A stretch of DNA of 64,000 nucleotides from Pseudomonas sp. PDNC002. Lineage in GTDB: Bacteria; Pseudomonadota; Gammaproteobacteria; Pseudomonadales; Pseudomonadaceae. Shown one piece after another: positions 18,209-27,014 of this stretch (position 1 is the first letter of the stretch; each line of letters starts with the position of its first letter). The DNA is taken from positions 4,219,502 through 4,283,501 of the forward strand of contig NZ_CP070356.1 in NCBI RefSeq assembly GCF_016919445.1. The letters run 5' to 3'. The position numbers were made by a program, and so were the translations under genes. The notes below the pieces were generated by a model, which made no database searches, was not told the origin of the DNA, and saw only the letters and a list, made by a program, of their open reading frames with translations.

Positions 18209-18405
18209 TGACCGTCGAGATGTTCCCCGGACGTACCCCCGAGAAGAAGCGCGAGCTGATCAAGGCGCTCACCGAGACCTACGTCGAGGTCTGCGGCGGC
18301 AAGCCCCAGGCGGTGACCATCCTGCTCAAGGAAGTCGATCCGGCGGATTGGGGCTCGGGCGGGCAGAGCTACGCCGAGATCATCGAACAGTCGCGCAACG
18401 CTTGA
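18199..18405 (+). CDS. 4-oxalocrotonate tautomerase-family enzyme
   Basis: 68 residues beginning Met-Pro, so Pro1 is exposed as the catalytic base after Met removal. Numbering from Pro1, Arg11 is present (MFPGRTPEKK) as in 4-OT, but the position of Arg39 appears to be Thr/Ile (AVTILLKE) and Phe50 is Trp (PADWGSGG). It is probably a tautomerase or hydratase of an unsaturated keto-acid or enol intermediate of the pathway rather than 4-oxalocrotonate itself. Start codon lies inside the monooxygenase gene, indicating coupling. Confidence 0.85.
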   Translation: MPLMTVEMFPGRTPEKKRELIKALTETYVEVCGGKPQAVTILLKEVDPADWGSGGQSYAEIIEQSRNA

Positions 18406-18416
18406 GGAGGGTACTC

Positions 18417-19196
18417 ATGAGCAAGGCAATCGATTGCGCCGTGGCGGTGGACGGGCAGGGCCCGGCACTGGTGATGATCCACGGCATCGGCGCGCGCAAG
18501 ACCGGCTGGGACAAGGTCACCGCGGCCCTGAAGGACCGTTTCACCTGCGTGCGCTATGACCTGCGCGGCCACGGTGAGTCGCCGCTGCCGAGCGAACCGT
18601 TCGGCCTCGACGAGCTGGTGGAGGACCTGGAGGCGCTGCGCCGCAAGCTCGGCCTGGAGAAGATGCACCTGGTCGGCCACTCGCTGGGCGGCATGATCGG
18701 CCCGGCCTATGCGCGCAAGTACCCGCAGCACGTGCTTAGCGTCGGCCTGCTGTCCACCGCGGCGTTCCGCTCGGAGCAGGACAGCGCCAACGTGCGCAAG
18801 GTGGTCAGCGCCATGGAAGAGAAGGGCATCGGCCCGGTGCTCGATACCCTGACCCAGCGCTGGTTCACCGAAGACTTCTGCGTCGCGCACCCGGAGGTGA
18901 TCCAGTGGCGCAAGCAGCAGGTGGTGGACACCGACGCGGAGGTCTTCCTCAACGTCTTCCGCATCTATGCCGAGACCGAGATGGCGCCCTGGCTGCACGA
19001 AGTCGAGCAGCCTTGCCTGGTGCTCACCGGCGAATTCGATGGCGGCTGCAACCCGCAGCTCAACCAGCAGATCGCCAATGCCTTGCCGCACTCCGAACTG
19101 GTGATCCTCCAGGACCTCAAGCACGCCATCCTCATCGAAGCGAGCGAGCGGGTCATCCCGCACCTGGAAGCCTTCTACGACACCGTCACCCACTGA
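18417..19196 (+). CDS. Alpha/beta hydrolase, enol-lactonase/RutD-like
   Basis: 259 residues from MSKAIDCAVAVDGQG (GAGGAGGG upstream). Oxyanion HGIG at about 22-25, nucleophile Ser89 in VGHSLGGM, an Asp in LTGEFDGGCNP and a His in LQDLKHAILIE complete a canonical triad. Sequence style is that of 3-oxoadipate enol-lactonase and RutD. In this operon it most likely hydrolyses an ester, lactone, carbamate or amide-like product of the monooxygenase. Starts 11 bases after the tautomerase stop. Confidence 0.88.
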   Translation: MSKAIDCAVAVDGQGPALVMIHGIGARKTGWDKVTAALKDRFTCVRYDLRGHGESPLPSEPFGLDELVEDLEALRRKLGLEKMHLVGHSLGGMIGPAYARKYPQHVLSVGLLSTAAFRSEQDSANVRKVVSAMEEKGIGPVLDTLTQRWFTEDFCVAHPEVIQWRKQQVVDTDAEVFLNVFRIYAETEMAPWLHEVEQPCLVLTGEFDGGCNPQLNQQIANALPHSELVILQDLKHAILIEASERVIPHLEAFYDTVTH

Positions 19197-19266
19197 TCCT
19201 GCCGATTGGCCGGCGGGCTTCGGCCCGTCCGCCCCTCTACAAGAAAAACACCCGCAGGGCACCCAC

Positions 19267-20223
19267 ATGGCACTGATCTACCCGCTTCTCTTGCGTCGCA
19301 TCCTTCTTGGCTCGTTGACCCTCCTGGGGGTTTCCGCGCTGATCTTCGCCGCCGTGCAGTTGCTGCCCGGCGACATGGCCCAGAAGCTCCTCGGGCAGTC
19401 CGCCACGCCCGAGGCGCTGACCGCGCTGCGCCACGAACTGGGCCTGGACCAGCCGGCGCTGCAGCGTTACGTCAGCTGGCTGCTGGGCAGCCTGCAGGGC
19501 GACTTCGGCGTCTCCCTGTCCAACGGTCGGCCGGTGGCCGAGCTGATCGGCCAGCGCCTGGCCAATACCTTGTTCCTGGCTGGCTACACCGCGCTGATCG
19601 CGGTTCCGCTGGCGTTGCTGCTGGGGCTGTTCGCCGCGCTGTACAAGGACTCGCTGTACGACCGCGTGGTCAACGTGATCTCCCTGGCGGCGGTGTCGCT
19701 GCCGGAATTCTTCCTCGGTTACATCCTGATCCTGGTGTTCTCGGTGAAGTTCTCGGTGTTTCCCTCCATCGCCGACCTGCCGCCCTCGGCCGGACTGCTG
19801 GAGCACCTGCACGCCGCCTTCCTGCCGGCGCTGACCCTGACCCTGGTGATCACCGCGCACATGATGCGCATGACCCGTATCGCCGTGCTCGACCTGCTGG
19901 AGCTGCCCTACATCGAGATGGCGCGGCTCAAGGGCCTGTCGCGGGTGAAGATCGTCCTGCGCCATGCACTGCCGAACGCCTGGGCGCCCATCGTCAACGT
20001 GGTGGCGGTAAACCTGGCGTACCTGATCACCGGCGTGGTGGTGGTGGAGGTGGTGTTCGTCTACCCGGGCCTCGGGCAACTAATGGTCGACTCGGTGATC
20101 AAGCGCGACGTGATGGTGGTGCAGGCCTGCTGCTGCATCTTCGCGGTGGTGTACATCGGCATCAACCTGCTCGCCGACGTCATCTCCATCGCCACCAACC
20201 CGCGTCTGCTGCATCGTCAGTGA
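19267..20223 (+). CDS. ABC transporter permease, DppB/OppB-type
   Basis: 318 residues, first membrane segment LLRRILLGSLTLLGVSALIFAAVQLLPGD is the classic N-terminus of DppB-type permeases, and the EAA loop IEMARLKGLSRVKIVLRHALPNAWAPIV contacts the ATPase. About six membrane helices. Works with the next permease, the fused ATPase and the Tat-exported binding protein. Confidence 0.93.
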   Translation: MALIYPLLLRRILLGSLTLLGVSALIFAAVQLLPGDMAQKLLGQSATPEALTALRHELGLDQPALQRYVSWLLGSLQGDFGVSLSNGRPVAELIGQRLANTLFLAGYTALIAVPLALLLGLFAALYKDSLYDRVVNVISLAAVSLPEFFLGYILILVFSVKFSVFPSIADLPPSAGLLEHLHAAFLPALTLTLVITAHMMRMTRIAVLDLLELPYIEMARLKGLSRVKIVLRHALPNAWAPIVNVVAVNLAYLITGVVVVEVVFVYPGLGQLMVDSVIKRDVMVVQACCCIFAVVYIGINLLADVISIATNPRLLHRQ

Positions 20224-20232
20224 GGTGAAACC

Positions 20233-21045
20233 ATGACACTCCTGCACAGCTTCGGGCGCATGACCTGGACCGCCCGGATCGGCACCCTGATCATCCTGTT
20301 CTATCTGTTCCTCGCGCTGTTCGGCCCCGTGGTGGCGCCCTTCGGCGAAACCGAGATCGTCGGCGGCGAGTACGACCCGTGGAGCGCCACCCACTGGCTG
20401 GGCACCGACAACCTCGGGCGCGACATGCTCTCGCGGGTGATCTACGCCGCCCGCAACACCATCGGCATCGCGCTGCTATCGACACTGCTGGCGTTCTTCA
20501 TCGGCGGCACCCTCGGGTTGATCGCCGCCACCGTCGGCGGCTGGCTGGACGGCGCGCTGTCGCGGCTGGTGGACGTGCTGATGGCAGTGCCGCAGCTGAT
20601 CTGCGCGCTGTTGCTGCTGACCATCTTCGGCACCAGCATCGCCAACCTCATCGTGGTCATCGCCCTGGTCGACGCCACGCGGATCTTCCGCCTGGCGCGC
20701 TCGGTGTCGATGAACGTGGTGGTCACCGACTACATGGAAGTCGCCCGCCTGCGCGGCGAGGGACTGGTCTGGCTGGTGGCGGTGGAGCTGCTGCCCAACG
20801 TCCGCGCGCCACTGGTGGCGGAGTTCGGCCTGCGCTTCTGCTTCGTCTTCCTGACCATCTCCTCGCTGTCCTTCCTCGGGCTGGGCCTGCAACCGCCGCT
20901 GGCGGACTGGGGCAGCATGGTGCGCGAGAACGCTTCGCTGATTTCCTTTGGCGATCTCACGCCGCTGGTCCCGGCCGCCGCCATCGGCGTGCTGGCGATT
21001 GCGGTCAACTTCGTCGCCGATTGGTTCCTGGCCCAGCGCCGCTGA
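20233..21045 (+). CDS. ABC transporter permease, DppC/OppC-type
   Basis: 270 residues. N-terminal WTARIGTLIILFYLFLALFGPVVAPFG, then GTDNLGRDMLSRVIYAARNTIGIALLSTLLAFFIGG, the DppC signature, and EAA loop YMEVARLRGEGLVWLVAVELLPNVRAPL. Ribosome-binding GAGGTGA spans the end of the previous gene, 9 bases away. Second half of the heterodimeric channel. Confidence 0.93.
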   Translation: MTLLHSFGRMTWTARIGTLIILFYLFLALFGPVVAPFGETEIVGGEYDPWSATHWLGTDNLGRDMLSRVIYAARNTIGIALLSTLLAFFIGGTLGLIAATVGGWLDGALSRLVDVLMAVPQLICALLLLTIFGTSIANLIVVIALVDATRIFRLARSVSMNVVVTDYMEVARLRGEGLVWLVAVELLPNVRAPLVAEFGLRFCFVFLTISSLSFLGLGLQPPLADWGSMVRENASLISFGDLTPLVPAAAIGVLAIAVNFVADWFLAQRR

Positions 21046-21064
21046 GACTTCGAGGATTCTGGGA

Positions 21065-22693
21065 ATGAGCGAGAAACTATTGAGCGATACCCTGTTGACC
21101 ATTACCGGCCTGCGCATCGAAGCCGGTGCCGGGGACGAATGGAACGAAATCGTCCATGGCGTCGACCTGAGCCTGAAGCGCGGCGAGATACTCGGCCTGG
21201 TCGGCGAGTCCGGTGCCGGCAAGTCCACCATCGGCCTCGCCGCCATGGGCTACACCCGCGACGGTTGCCGGATCTCCGCCGGGCAGATCCTGTTCGAAGG
21301 CCAGGACCTGCGCAGCCTGCCGGAAGCGCGCCATCGCGAACTGCTCGGCGCACGCATCGCCTACGTTGCGCAATCGGCCGCCGCCAGCTTCAACCCGGCG
21401 CACCGGCTGATCGACCAGCACTGCGAAAGCGCGCTGGAGCACCAGTTGGCCGGGCGCGCCGAGGCCGAGCGCGATGCCGTGGCGCTGTACCGGAAAATCT
21501 CCCTGCCCGAGCCGGACAGCATCGGCCAGCGCTACCCGCACCAGGTCTCCGGCGGCCAGTTGCAGCGGATCATGACCGCCATGGCGATGTCCTGCCGGCC
21601 GGACCTGATCATCTTCGACGAGCCGACCACCGCCCTCGATGTCACCACGCAGATCGACGTGCTGCTGACCATCCGCGAACTGGTCCGCGAGTTCCAGGTG
21701 GCCGCCATCTATATCTCCCACGACCTCGCCGTGGTGGCGCAGATGGCCGACCGGGTGATGGTGCTCAAGGATGGCGCGGTGGTGGAGGCCGGCGACAAGC
21801 GCCGGGTGATCGAGCAGCCGGCCGCCGACTACACGCGCTCGCTGTGGGCGGTGCGCAACCTCAGTTGCACGCCGCAACCGCCGGTGCGCGCCGATGCCAG
21901 CCCGCTGCTGGAACTGCGCGATATCCGCGCCGGCTATGGCAGCCGCAGCGTGCTGGACGGCGTGTCGCTGACGGTCCATCCGGGACGCACGCTGGCCATT
22001 GTCGGCGAGTCCGGCTCGGGCAAATCAACGCTGGGGCGCTGCATCAGCGGCGCCTTGCCGATCCGCCAGGGCGAGGTGCTGTTCCGCGGCGAGACGCTGC
22101 CGCGGCATTACGCCAAGCGCAGCCGCGAGCAGTTGCGCTCGATCCAGATGATCTACCAGATGGCCGATACCACGCTGAACCCACGGCACAGCATCGAGGA
22201 CATCGTGGGGCGGCCGCTGCAGTTCTACGGCGGGCTCAAGGGTGCCGCCAAGCAGGCGCGGGTGCGCGAGCTGCTCGCGGCGGTGGGCCTGGAGCCTTCG
22301 CGCTTCCTCGCGCGGCGGCCGCAGGAGCTCTCCGGCGGGCAGAAGCAGCGGGTCGGCATTGCCCGCGCGCTGGCGGCAGACCCGGCGCTGATCGTCTGCG
22401 ACGAAATCACCAGCGCGCTGGATCAACTGGTGGCCGAAGGCATCCTGCGCTTGATCGATGACCTGAAGAACCAGCTGGGCATCGCCTACCTCTTCATCAC
22501 CCACGACCTGTCGGTGGTGCAGTCCATCGCCGACGACGTGCTGGTCTTGAAGTCCGGCAGCGTCGTCGAGTTCGGCGACAAGCACAGCGTCTTCACGCCG
22601 CCGTGCGACAGCTACGTCACGCGCCTGCTCAACAGCATGCCGCAGATGAATCCGGACTGGCTCGACGCGCTGGTGCGTCGCGGTTTCGCCTGA
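21065..22693 (+). CDS. Fused double ABC ATPase (DppD-DppF type)
   Basis: 542 residues with two complete nucleotide-binding domains. Domain 1 (about 10-270): Walker A GESGAGKST, signature VSGGQLQRI, Walker B LIIFDEPTTALD. Domain 2 (about 285-540): Walker A GESGSGKST, signature LSGGQKQRV, Walker B LIVCDEITSALD (Glu-Ile instead of Glu-Pro). Both sites look active. The frame extends upstream into the permease gene; ATG 21065 follows GGGA. Energises the importer. Confidence 0.92.
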   Translation: MSEKLLSDTLLTITGLRIEAGAGDEWNEIVHGVDLSLKRGEILGLVGESGAGKSTIGLAAMGYTRDGCRISAGQILFEGQDLRSLPEARHRELLGARIAYVAQSAAASFNPAHRLIDQHCESALEHQLAGRAEAERDAVALYRKISLPEPDSIGQRYPHQVSGGQLQRIMTAMAMSCRPDLIIFDEPTTALDVTTQIDVLLTIRELVREFQVAAIYISHDLAVVAQMADRVMVLKDGAVVEAGDKRRVIEQPAADYTRSLWAVRNLSCTPQPPVRADASPLLELRDIRAGYGSRSVLDGVSLTVHPGRTLAIVGESGSGKSTLGRCISGALPIRQGEVLFRGETLPRHYAKRSREQLRSIQMIYQMADTTLNPRHSIEDIVGRPLQFYGGLKGAAKQARVRELLAAVGLEPSRFLARRPQELSGGQKQRVGIARALAADPALIVCDEITSALDQLVAEGILRLIDDLKNQLGIAYLFITHDLSVVQSIADDVLVLKSGSVVEFGDKHSVFTPPCDSYVTRLLNSMPQMNPDWLDALVRRGFA

Positions 22694-22733
22694 TTACGCA
22701 ACGTTCACAGACAGAAAAGGAAGGGAGCGAGCC

Positions 22734-24227
22734 GTGCCCGCCAAGACCCTGCAAGACTGGAAAAACACCGCCGCCACACTGGCCATCGAAGGCCGCTGCT
22801 TCATCGATGGCGACTATCGCGCAGCCATGGACGGCCGCACCTTCGACAAAATCAGCCCGGTGGAGGGTCGCCATCTGGCCGCCATTGCCCGCGCCGATGC
22901 GGCCGACGTGGAACTGGCCGTCGCCGCCGCACGCCGTGCTTTCGATTCCGGCAGTTGGTCGCGCCTGGCGCCGGTGCAGCGCAAGCGCACCTTGCTGCGC
23001 TTCGCCGAACTGATCGAGGCGCACGCCGAGGAACTGGCGCTGCTGGAAACCCTCGACATGGGCAAACCCATCGCCAATGCGCTGGCGGCGGACCTGCCCG
23101 GTACCGTCAACGCCATGCGCTGGACGGCCGAGGCCATCGACAAGGTCTACGGCGAAGTCGCCGCCACCGCCGACGACCAACTGGGCCTGGTGACCCGCGA
23201 AGCCGTGGGCGTGGTGGGCATCATCGTGCCCTGGAATTTCCCCTTGCTGATGGCCAGCTGGAAGTTCGCGCCAGCCCTGGCAGCGGGCAACTCGGTGGTC
23301 CTCAAGCCGTCCGAGCGCTCGCCGTTGACCGCCATCCGGATTGCCGCCCTGGCCAGCGAAGCCGGCATTCCCGATGGCGTGTTCAACGTGCTGGGTGGCT
23401 ACGGTCACGAAGCAGGCCAGGCCCTGGCGCTGCACAACGACGTGGATGCCATCGCCTTCACCGGTTCCACCCGCATCGCCAAGCAACTGATGATCGCCGC
23501 CGGGCAGTCGAACCTGAAGCGCGTCTGGACCGAAGCCGGCGGCAAGAGCCCGAACATCGTCTGCGCCGATGCCCCCGATCTGCTCCAGGCGGCCGGCAGT
23601 GCCGCAGCGGCCATCGCCTACAACCAGGGGCAGGTGTGTACCGCCGGCTCGCGGCTGCTCGTGCAGCGATCGATCAAGGAGGAATTCCTCGAACACCTGC
23701 GCAGCGCGTTGGCAGGCTGGGCGCCCGGCCATCCGCTGGACCCGGTAACGCGTTACGGCGCGATGGTCGACCGCCAGCATGTCGAACAGGTGCGCGGTTT
23801 CATCCAGGGTGCGGAGGAGGAGGGCGCTCGCCTGATCCTCGGCGGCGAAGAAGGATTGGCGGGAGAGTCCGGTTGCTACCTGGCGCCGGCGCTGTTCGAT
23901 GGGGTGCACAACGGCATGCGCATCGCCCGCGAGGAAATCTTCGGCGCGGTACTCTCGGTCATCGATTTCGACACCCCGGAAGAGGCCGTGGCCATCGCCA
24001 ACGATTCGCCCTATGGCCTGGCGGCGGCGCTGTGGACCTCGGACCTGTCCCGCGCCCATCGCATGGCCCGCGCACTGCGTGCTGGCTCGGTGTGGGTCAA
24101 TCAGTATTCGGGCGGCGACATGACCGCGCCGTTTGGCGGCTACAAGCAGTCCGGCAACGGCCGCGACCGCTCGCTGCACGCCTTCGACAAGTACACCGAG
24201 CTGAAGGCGACGTGGATACGCCTGTGA
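22734..24227 (+). CDS. PuuC-like aldehyde dehydrogenase
   Basis: 497 residues, start GTG at 22734 after AAGGAAGGG. NAD-binding and catalytic motifs: PWNFPLLMASWKFAPALAAGN, FTGSTRIAKQ, general base Glu267 in WTEAGGKSPN, nucleophile Cys302 in GQVCTAGSR. The middle and the end (AIDKVYGEVA, DMTAPFGGYKQSGNGRD) read like E. coli PuuC, the gamma-glutamyl-aminobutyraldehyde dehydrogenase. Expected role: oxidise an amino- or amido-aldehyde released from the operon's substrate. It lies 40 bp after the ATPase gene. Confidence 0.92.
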   Translation: MPAKTLQDWKNTAATLAIEGRCFIDGDYRAAMDGRTFDKISPVEGRHLAAIARADAADVELAVAAARRAFDSGSWSRLAPVQRKRTLLRFAELIEAHAEELALLETLDMGKPIANALAADLPGTVNAMRWTAEAIDKVYGEVAATADDQLGLVTREAVGVVGIIVPWNFPLLMASWKFAPALAAGNSVVLKPSERSPLTAIRIAALASEAGIPDGVFNVLGGYGHEAGQALALHNDVDAIAFTGSTRIAKQLMIAAGQSNLKRVWTEAGGKSPNIVCADAPDLLQAAGSAAAAIAYNQGQVCTAGSRLLVQRSIKEEFLEHLRSALAGWAPGHPLDPVTRYGAMVDRQHVEQVRGFIQGAEEEGARLILGGEEGLAGESGCYLAPALFDGVHNGMRIAREEIFGAVLSVIDFDTPEEAVAIANDSPYGLAAALWTSDLSRAHRMARALRAGSVWVNQYSGGDMTAPFGGYKQSGNGRDRSLHAFDKYTELKATWIRL

Positions 24228-24249
24228 GTTTTGACCCGGTGGGCAAGGG

Positions 24250-24266
24250 GGCTGGATAATCCAGCC
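24250..24266 (+). terminator. Hairpin between aldehyde dehydrogenase and tetR genes
   Basis: GGCTGG-ATAAT-CCAGCC, extended by AT pairs, 23 bases past the dehydrogenase stop. No U-run follows, so it may attenuate rather than end transcription before the regulator gene. Confidence 0.4.
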
Positions 24267-24297
24267 TCCCAGGATCGACAGGCTCAGGAACGGCGAG

Positions 24298-24918
24298 ATG
24301 ACGCGCAAGAAAACCTACGAAAGCCCCGAACAGCGCCGTGAGGAGATCATCAAGTCAGCTTTTCTCTGCCTCAGCGAGGAAGGCTACGCGAAGCTCTCGG
24401 CGCGCAAGGTCGCCGCGCGCGCCGACATGTCCCTGGGGCACATCAGCTACCACTTCAAGGACATGAACCAGTTGCTGATGGAGGCCTACCAGTACGCCTC
24501 GCGCCGCCTGTACGAGGCGACCTACGCCAGCCTCAGCGCCGAGCCGGGCAATCCGCCGATGGAGCAGTTGGAGATATTCCTGCGCAGCGGCTTCAGCGCG
24601 ACCTTCCTCGACCGAAGCTACCTCTCGGTGCGCATCGACCTGTGGTCGGCGTCACTGTTCCAGGACGACATCGCCGAGACCGAGCGCAAGCTCTATGCGG
24701 TGTATCGCGAACGCCTGGTGGAAATCCTCCGGCGCATCGCCGATGAGCGCGGCAGCGACCACGAGCGGATCGAGAAGGCCGCCGATGCGATCATGGCCAT
24801 GCTCGATGGCTTGTGGCTCGACTGGCAGCGCCGACGCAACATGAAGGCCATCGAGAACGGTATTTCGTCCTGCCTGGACCTGGCCCGTTGCTACCTGGCG
24901 CAAGCGCCCGCCGCTTGA
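24298..24918 (+). CDS. TetR-family regulator, BetI-like
   Basis: 206 residues. N-terminal HTH (RREEIIKSAFLCLSEEGYAKLSARKVAARADMSLGHISYHFKDMNQLLMEAY) and a BetI-type C-terminal ligand domain (YLSVRIDLWSASLFQDDIAETERKLYAVYRERLVEILR, ADAIMAMLDGLWLDWQRR). As last gene of the set it is the likely repressor acting on the three palindromes at 14347-14512. BetI relatives respond to choline/betaine or polyamine-like ligands, which agrees with the PuuC-like dehydrogenase; inference only. Confidence 0.88.
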   Translation: MTRKKTYESPEQRREEIIKSAFLCLSEEGYAKLSARKVAARADMSLGHISYHFKDMNQLLMEAYQYASRRLYEATYASLSAEPGNPPMEQLEIFLRSGFSATFLDRSYLSVRIDLWSASLFQDDIAETERKLYAVYRERLVEILRRIADERGSDHERIEKAADAIMAMLDGLWLDWQRRRNMKAIENGISSCLDLARCYLAQAPAA

Positions 24919-24979
24919 GGCTTTCACAGGAGTGGAGCGGCGCCCGGCCCCGCTGTGGGGTCGTTGCCGGGCGCACGGG

Positions 24980-25651
24980 TTACTTGCGTTTCAGGCTTTC
25001 GAAGGACTTCACCATGTCCCGCGCCCAGCCATCGAGCAGGGCCTTGGCGTCGTTGGCGCTCATGACCTGGGCGGAGTTTTCCAGCTCGGTGCCGGCGCCC
25101 TTGCGCACCACTTCGGCGACGACCCTGCCGTCGCTGCCGTCGAGGAAGGCCGCTTCGGTGGCGATGCTGGTGTCCTGGTCACGGATGCCGGTGGCGGTGC
25201 TGACACCGGCAGCGATCAGCGCGATGGGAATGACTTCATAGGGCTGCAGGCCCTTGGTCGAGGCGCTGACGGCGGTGATCGCCGGGCGCACGATCAGCAC
25301 GCCCGGGCCGGGACCTTCAGCCAATGGCAGGACCTTGGAGAATTGCGTCTTCAGCGTCTGGTCGTAGTACTTGGTGATGCCGTCCAGCGTGCTCTGCGGG
25401 ATCTTCTCGCTGGGTTGCGGCTGCGGGTAGAGCTGGCTCGGCTCGACGTACACGCTGGTGAACTTGCTGACGTCGATGCCCGGCTTGATCCAGCGCATCA
25501 CCGGTGCGTCGGAGGGCGATTTGTCTTCCTTGAGGACGCTGTAGTCCTTGAGGAAGCCGGAATACTGCTCCGGTGGCACGTACTTGCTGGCGCAGCCGGA
25601 CAGCGCGAGCGCGCCAAGGCAGAGCGATACCCCGAGTAACTTCAACTTCAT
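24980..25651 (-). CDS. DUF3313 lipoprotein
   Basis: 223 residues from MKLKLLGVSLCLGALALSGCASKY, a lipoprotein signal with lipobox LSG-C. The body (YSGFLKDYSVLKEDKSPSDAPVMRWIKPGIDVSKFTSVYVEP) matches the DUF3313 family of proteobacterial lipoproteins of unknown function. GGAG-like ribosome site upstream of 25651. Encoded next to, and in the same direction as, a FadL-type porin gene. No function is assigned. Confidence 0.85.
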   Translation of the reverse strand: MKLKLLGVSLCLGALALSGCASKYVPPEQYSGFLKDYSVLKEDKSPSDAPVMRWIKPGIDVSKFTSVYVEPSQLYPQPQPSEKIPQSTLDGITKYYDQTLKTQFSKVLPLAEGPGPGVLIVRPAITAVSASTKGLQPYEVIPIALIAAGVSTATGIRDQDTSIATEAAFLDGSDGRVVAEVVRKGAGTELENSAQVMSANDAKALLDGWARDMVKSFESLKRK

Positions 25652-25712
25652 GCTGTATCTCCTTGTGGATGAGCCGGTTCTATTGGGTGCCACGCCCCGC
25701 TGCACGGGGTTA

Positions 25713-27014
25713 TCAAAAACGCCAGGTCGCGCCGCCGGCGAGGATGTGCAGCGCGCTGTTGCGATAGGTGCCGGAAAGGGTTTCGCCCGAGCGCGCCTTG
25801 GTTTGCTGGTCCTCCATGTCACCCAGCCAGACCAGCGTGTAGGCCAGGTGCAGATCGAGCCCTTCGTCCAACGCGTAGTTCACCCCGGTAGCCAGGCGCC
25901 AGGCCTCGCCCATGGGGTTGTCCACGGTACGATCCTTGTCGTCCACCGCCGAGCTGTCGTAGCCCAGGCCCATGCTCCAGCGCAACCGCGGGTTGGCCTG
26001 GTATTGCGCGCCGATGGAGGCGTGCCAGGTGTCCTTGTACTGCCGCTCGACGGTGCGGTTGACGCCGCCGGCGTTGGCGTCGACTTCCACGCCGATCTGG
26101 CCGAAGTCGCTCCAGTCCTGCCAGCCGAGGCTGCCCAGCAGCTTCCATTGTGGATCGAGCTGGTGGGCCACGCTGAACAGGACGGTCTGCGGGACGTTCA
26201 TGTCCAGTTCCAGCGAATCGACGTCCAGGCGTCGCAGGGCCGCGTTGATGATCGGGTTGCTGACGTCGCGCACCTCGGGGCTGTCCTTGAACTCCAACTT
26301 CACCTTGCTGGTGTACGCGAGACCGATCTGCGTGCGTTCGTCGAGCTTGTACAGCAGCCCCAGGTTGACGCCGGTGCCAACGTCGGTGTCCTTGTATTCC
26401 AGCTGGCCATCGGGCCGATCGGCCAGCCCCAGCAGATTGTTATTGATGGCCATCTCGTTGCGGTAATAGCCATAGATGATGCGCGGACCGATGCCGACCG
26501 ACAGTTGATCGGTGAATTGGTGGGCGATGGTCGGCTGGAACGACACGCTCATGAGCGCCGCTTCCTGGGTGAAGTAGCGGCCCGCCCAGTCGTCGTCATA
26601 GTTCAGCGCCAGGCCGAAGTTGCCGTACATGCCGAAGCCGATGGCCGAGCGCTCGTCGAGCTGGTGGCTGATGAACAAGCTCGCACCGGGCAGCCACTGC
26701 AACGCGTTGCCGCCTTCGTTGCCGTCGAACTGGTTGTCGCTGTCGCGGGAAAAACGGATGTCGCCGAGGATGACCTGGGCATTCGCGCTGATCTGCGTGC
26801 CCTTCAGCTCGGCGATGCCGGCGGGGTTGCTCATCAGCACGCTGGGATCGTTTGCCAGTGCGGCGGCGCCGGAATTGGCCAGGCCGTTGCCTTCCTGGCC
26901 GGCTTCATAGATGAAGATGCCACCGGCATTGGCGCTTTGCGCCAGGGCGCCCAGGCCAGTCAACAATACGGTAGAGCAGACGAGACGAGTAACGCCGACG
27001 CGGGCTGTCGTCAT
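25713..27014 (-). CDS. FadL/OmpP1/TodX-family outer-membrane hydrophobe transporter
   Basis: 433 residues from MTTARVGVTRL; the frame opens at 27194 but this ATG begins the signal peptide (cleavage near ANA-GGIFIYEAG). Mature N-terminus GIFIYEAGQEGNGLANSGAAALANDPSVLMSNPAGIAELKG contains the NPA hatch motif of FadL. Ends in aromatic Phe (GGATWRF). A 14-stranded barrel importing long-chain fatty acids or other hydrophobic molecules. Confidence 0.9.
   Translation of the reverse strand: MTTARVGVTRLVCSTVLLTGLGALAQSANAGGIFIYEAGQEGNGLANSGAAALANDPSVLMSNPAGIAELKGTQISANAQVILGDIRFSRDSDNQFDGNEGGNALQWLPGASLFISHQLDERSAIGFGMYGNFGLALNYDDDWAGRYFTQEAALMSVSFQPTIAHQFTDQLSVGIGPRIIYGYYRNEMAINNNLLGLADRPDGQLEYKDTDVGTGVNLGLLYKLDERTQIGLAYTSKVKLEFKDSPEVRDVSNPIINAALRRLDVDSLELDMNVPQTVLFSVAHQLDPQWKLLGSLGWQDWSDFGQIGVEVDANAGGVNRTVERQYKDTWHASIGAQYQANPRLRWSMGLGYDSSAVDDKDRTVDNPMGEAWRLATGVNYALDEGLDLHLAYTLVWLGDMEDQQTKARSGETLSGTYRNSALHILAGGATWRF

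Noticed and set aside
22629..24308. 559-codon minus-strand frame opposite the aldehyde dehydrogenase
   Set aside because: The plus strand has all catalytic residues; the antisense product shows no family.
24919..24979. GC-rich hairpin (GCCCGG...CCGGGC) between tetR and the DUF3313 gene as intrinsic terminator
   Set aside because: Stem is interrupted and lacks a U-tract on either strand.
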